Assembly: GCF_029962835.1 (NCBI RefSeq) | Contig: NC_080573.1 | Span: 86,218,001-86,282,000, forward strand | Direction: 5' to 3' | DNA from: Magnolia sinica | Lineage: Eukaryota > Streptophyta > Magnoliopsida > Magnoliales > Magnoliaceae | DNA: 64,000 nt | Shown here: piece by piece, positions 61,150 to 64,000 of the stretch | Position numbering within the stretch: position 1 is the first letter of the stretch | Layout: the number at the start of each line of letters is the position of its first letter | Made by a program: the position numbers and the translations under genes | The notes under the pieces: generated by a model | Databases searched by the model: none | What the model saw: only the letters and a program-made list of their open reading frames with translations | What the model was told of the DNA's origin: nothing

Positions 61150-62045
61150 ACATAAGGTATTCCGTAATGGTAATGCCATAACAGTGGTTGTAACTAATGT
61201 TGACAAACCACATGCAGATATGCGGTTCTGTGCGACTGCATATGCCTGTGCGCATATGTGATCGCACAATCACATATGCAGTCTCATATTTTGATTTTTT
61301 TTTTTTCTGAAAATGAAAAATTGAGGGCAAAAATTGGAAAAAATGTAGAAAAATATAAGAACTTAGGAGAAACTTTCCTAAGTTAATAGATAACTAATAT
61401 GGTGATTTTACATATATAAAATTAGTCTGTGACTTGTTAGTTATAATAAGTTACAACTTAGTTACACTAGCACTAAGTTACATTCAACAATATACTTACA
61501 CAACTTAGTTATAGATTACACTACTTAATAAAGTTTGATTTTTTATTTTTTTATTTTTTTTGCAAAAAAAAATAAAAATGCCAACAATTGGCAGATATGC
61601 AATTGCATACATCAAACATGCCATGATGTCTTATGCAATATGCATATGGGAATTAGCATATGTGAATATGCGGTTGCATTTAACAACATTGGTTGCAACA
61701 ATCACCATCGTTACCTTTAGTATGTGGGCTGTAATGCCCGTAATGGCCGTAGTAGTCCCTTTATTTATTTATTTATTTTTAAAAAAATTGAAAAACAAAA
61801 CCCTAAAAACTTGTGTTTGCCTTGTCATGGACTGTTATGGCCATCACGGGTGGTGTAACGGGCTGTTACGGGGGCTGTAATGTCCTTTGAGAGTCATTTT
61901 TTCCAAAACGGCCGTTACGACATTTACAACCTTGTAACGTGTAACAGTTGCCAATGTTACCTTTATGTAACAGCCTTTATGGCACCGTTACCTTTATGTA
62001 ACGGCCTTTATGGCCCCGTAATAGCCGTTACAGCACACCATGGTT
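61150..62045. mobile_element. Palindrome-rich insertion in copy B (outer element)
   Basis: Absent from copy A. Both ends carry CCGTAATGG/GTAACGGCC-type words in opposite orientations (61161-61180; 61730-61750; 61840-62035), suggesting a terminal-inverted-repeat element. Exact ends and target duplication were not resolved. Confidence 0.5.
61195..61690. mobile_element. hAT-like MITE, 496 bp, nested in the outer element
   Basis: Terminal inverted repeats TAATGTTGACAAAC and TTTAACAACATT, subterminal GCATATGCG words, and flanks GGTTGTAAC (61186-61194) and GGTTGCAAC (61691-61699), an 8-9 base duplication with one change, as expected for hAT. Confidence 0.65.
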
Positions 62046-62380
62046 GGACATTCGAGCCTTGCAAAAGATAGGCAAACCAGGTCAGCCACACAGTACAATG
62101 AGTTACATGACCCACTGTGCATTAATATCAATGGGGTTCCAGGTGATCTTCATGTTGTTGCATGTGAAAGTTCACATAAATGAGATCGTCCGTGATTATT
62201 TCTGATTATTTATCACACATCCACATGCACTCACTCGAATCCTTGCACAATCAACTGCCAATGCGCATGCTAGATAATCATCTTTAGCTTTTCTTATCAC
62301 AGATTTCTTGAATAAGTTAATACAAAATGTAGAAGAAAAAGATGAATGGATTCAAGATGCAAGCAAAGAGTTGTAGTGCC

Positions 62381-63127
62381 TGTTTGGCGAGCATTATTAG
62401 GGCTGCATGGATTGCATTGTCGGATGATTACAGTTATGATGGCAATATATATACTGCAATTTGCAGTAAGTTAGTAACACTACTAATCCATATAATCTCA
62501 TGTTGATAAAAAAATCATTTAAAAGTAGATGCTTTCGCATGTTGCCATGTGTGTGAGAGGTGAGAACAGTTTCAGTTATACTCCATCTTTAGTTTTCAAT
62601 AATTTAAACAGATTAGATTGTGTTGTAATCATTACACAAAATATTCTGTTTCATGCGCCTACCATTATACTCCAACTCACGTTAGTCTCTTTTTCCTTCC
62701 CAAATTGATTGGAAACATTTACTTTTCAAAATTGATTGGAAACGTTTACTTTTCAAAATGATTTGCGTACTGTATACTTCAGAGGAATGATGTATGTGTA
62801 TATGATCCACACTGATCATCAAATTTGCCGCCCCACGTTTGGCCATAATCCCAAAAATCTGACCTATTCAAAATTCAGATAGGCCAAACCATAGGAATCA
62901 GTGTCAAATACTACTTAAAAGAATTAAATTCTCATGATGGAACCCACCTAAGTTTTGGAGTGGCCTGATTTTTTGAGGCATTCTGTCCTTCTGGTAGGGG
63001 CATCAAATTAATGGATCGGATGGCATATAAATGCCACAGCGGGCCCATAACACAGCTAATGGTATTCTATGCCAGGCATGCTGCAAAAATCTTCTACAGA
63101 AATAGCTCGATTCTGCCTTCTCAGCAT
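62381..63127 (+). other. Unclassified intron sequence
   Basis: Nothing recognised beyond a short duplication, AATTGATTGGAAACRTTTACTTTTCAAAAT (62702-62760). Confidence 0.4.
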
Positions 63128-63135
63128 CGTGCGAC

Positions 63136-63850
63136 CAGTGATTCAAATAGTGCTTGTAGTGTATGCTACGTAGCGTAGTGTTACATAGCATAGCTAAATA
63201 TCGTAAATCCCTTGTAGCGTACGGGTCATAGTGTATGCTACAGTTACGTATAGTGTTCGAAGCGTATGCTACAATGTTTTTTATTTTTTGAAGTTTTATT
63301 TTTTATTTTTATTAAAAATTGTGTAAAACTCACATTATAAAAGACTTAAAATGTAAAGTTAAAACCAAACATTTCTTTGTTTACCTTCACTTAAATTGGT
63401 GTTTATCCTTTGTTAAAGTTGGTCGCTAAAGAACCTTTAAAACTAAAAAGAAAAAGGTTTTTCGAAAACCTGTCTCTGTATAGATGATATCTGTATTTTA
63501 CTTCATACTCTTAACCTGTGAGATTTTTATTTCTTTTCATACTTGTGAGTTGTGACTTGTGGTTTTCAATTAGACATTAATTAATTAAAGTGGTTTGCTT
63601 AGAAAAAGCTGTTGATGTGATAATTATTTGATTTGGTTTATGACTTATATATGTGGATTGGCTTTTAATAAATGATAATTAATAACTCGTTTGAACATGC
63701 TTATACTTGAGAAAATAAATAATCCTTTAGGGTTTCTTTTCCTTTCTATTTATCATATTTTTAAATTAAAAGATAGACATTGTGTAGCTTACGCTACATG
63801 CTACACAGGGCTGAATGCTACACTACACTTTACTGCTATTTAAAACACTG
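63136..63850. mobile_element. hAT-like MITE, 715 bp
   Basis: Terminal inverted repeats CAGTGATTCAAATAG and CTATTTAAAACACTG; flanks CGTGCGAC (63128-63135) and AGTGCGAC (63851-63858) agree at 7 of 8 bases. Both ends are full of GTAGCGTA/TACGCTAC words that would fold into hairpins. The middle is AT-rich and non-coding. Confidence 0.75.
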
Positions 63851-64000
63851 AGTGCGACAATTAACACTGTGAGAAAAGAGGCATGAAAAAGTGTTGTTTC
63901 GATACTTCCGCTGAGTATAGCGTATTAATGCACCAAATGCAAAATTTATGTGCACAACGATATGGCGCGCCAAATGGGTCTGTACTGTTCTGAGCACCAG

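Larger units (their letters stand above)
59905..62380 (+). repeat. Tandem duplication in intron, copy B
   Basis: Same order as copy A but longer by roughly 0.9 kb because of the palindrome-rich insertion at about 61150-62045. It has extra A and T homopolymers (60449-60460, 60479-60494). Confidence 0.8.
57891..64000 (+). other. Presumed first intron of the putative aldolase gene
   Basis: T-rich, with words typical of plant leader introns (GATCTGATCTGG, TTTGTTTGACTGATCT, CTGAAAATCAG). No exon-like segment with aldolase similarity was seen in it. It contains a tandem duplication and several MITEs listed separately. Confidence 0.45.

Noticed and set aside
61034-61330. 98- and 63-codon minus-strand frames near 61.1-61.3 kb
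   Set aside because: They lie across the ends of MITEs; the peptide reflects repeat sequence.

Overview
The window looks like a TE-packed stretch of a flowering-plant nuclear genome. The evidence is Ty3/gypsy elements of the Tekay chromovirus and Athila types with plant tRNA primer sites, hAT- and PIF-like MITEs, a tRNA-derived SINE, and the first exon of what looks like a plant cytosolic fructose-bisphosphate aldolase gene. The abundant 'catcatggtgggcccac' wording suggests a magnoliid or similar lineage to me, but that is a weak impression. No rRNA gene, tRNA gene or CRISPR array was seen.

Layout. 1-6865: the 5' half of a minus-strand Ty3/gypsy element (gag remnant, a broken accessory ORF upstream of gag, primer site, 3.16 kb LTR). 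6866-9326: AT-rich sequence and a plus-oriented LTR fragment. 9327-19582: an LTR of 'family C', split by a complete but non-autonomous Athila-like element (9653-18583) with matching ATTTA target duplications. 19583-21636: an antisense family C fragment full of GGGTCCCACC-type repeats. 21637-23590: poorly recognised, with a possible Tat-like LTR.

23590-51400 is a nested stack. An Athila-like LTR is split by solo LTR C1 (24260-50143, ATTTT duplication). C1 is split by a second solo LTR of the same family, C2 (25880-30213, GAAAC), and by a 17.2 kb Tekay-like element (31800-49010, CCTAC). The Tekay-like element is itself split in its RNase H by a 2.5 kb solo LTR (40307-42830, ACCCA). C1 also holds a SINE. 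51790-54507 is a minus-strand Athila gag-pol remnant broken by a third family C LTR, C3 (54508-56167).

From 56326 the sequence changes: two adjacent PIF/Harbinger-like MITEs, then a promoter-like stretch, a 28-nt coding first exon (57863-57890), and what appears to be a long first intron to the window end. The intron carries a tandem duplication of about 1.7 kb and several MITEs. All retroelement genes here are visibly broken; no intact element was found. The most unusual points are a sequence module shared by unrelated TE families and the gene promoter, the accessory ORF upstream of gag, and the mosaic LTR pair of the Athila-like element.
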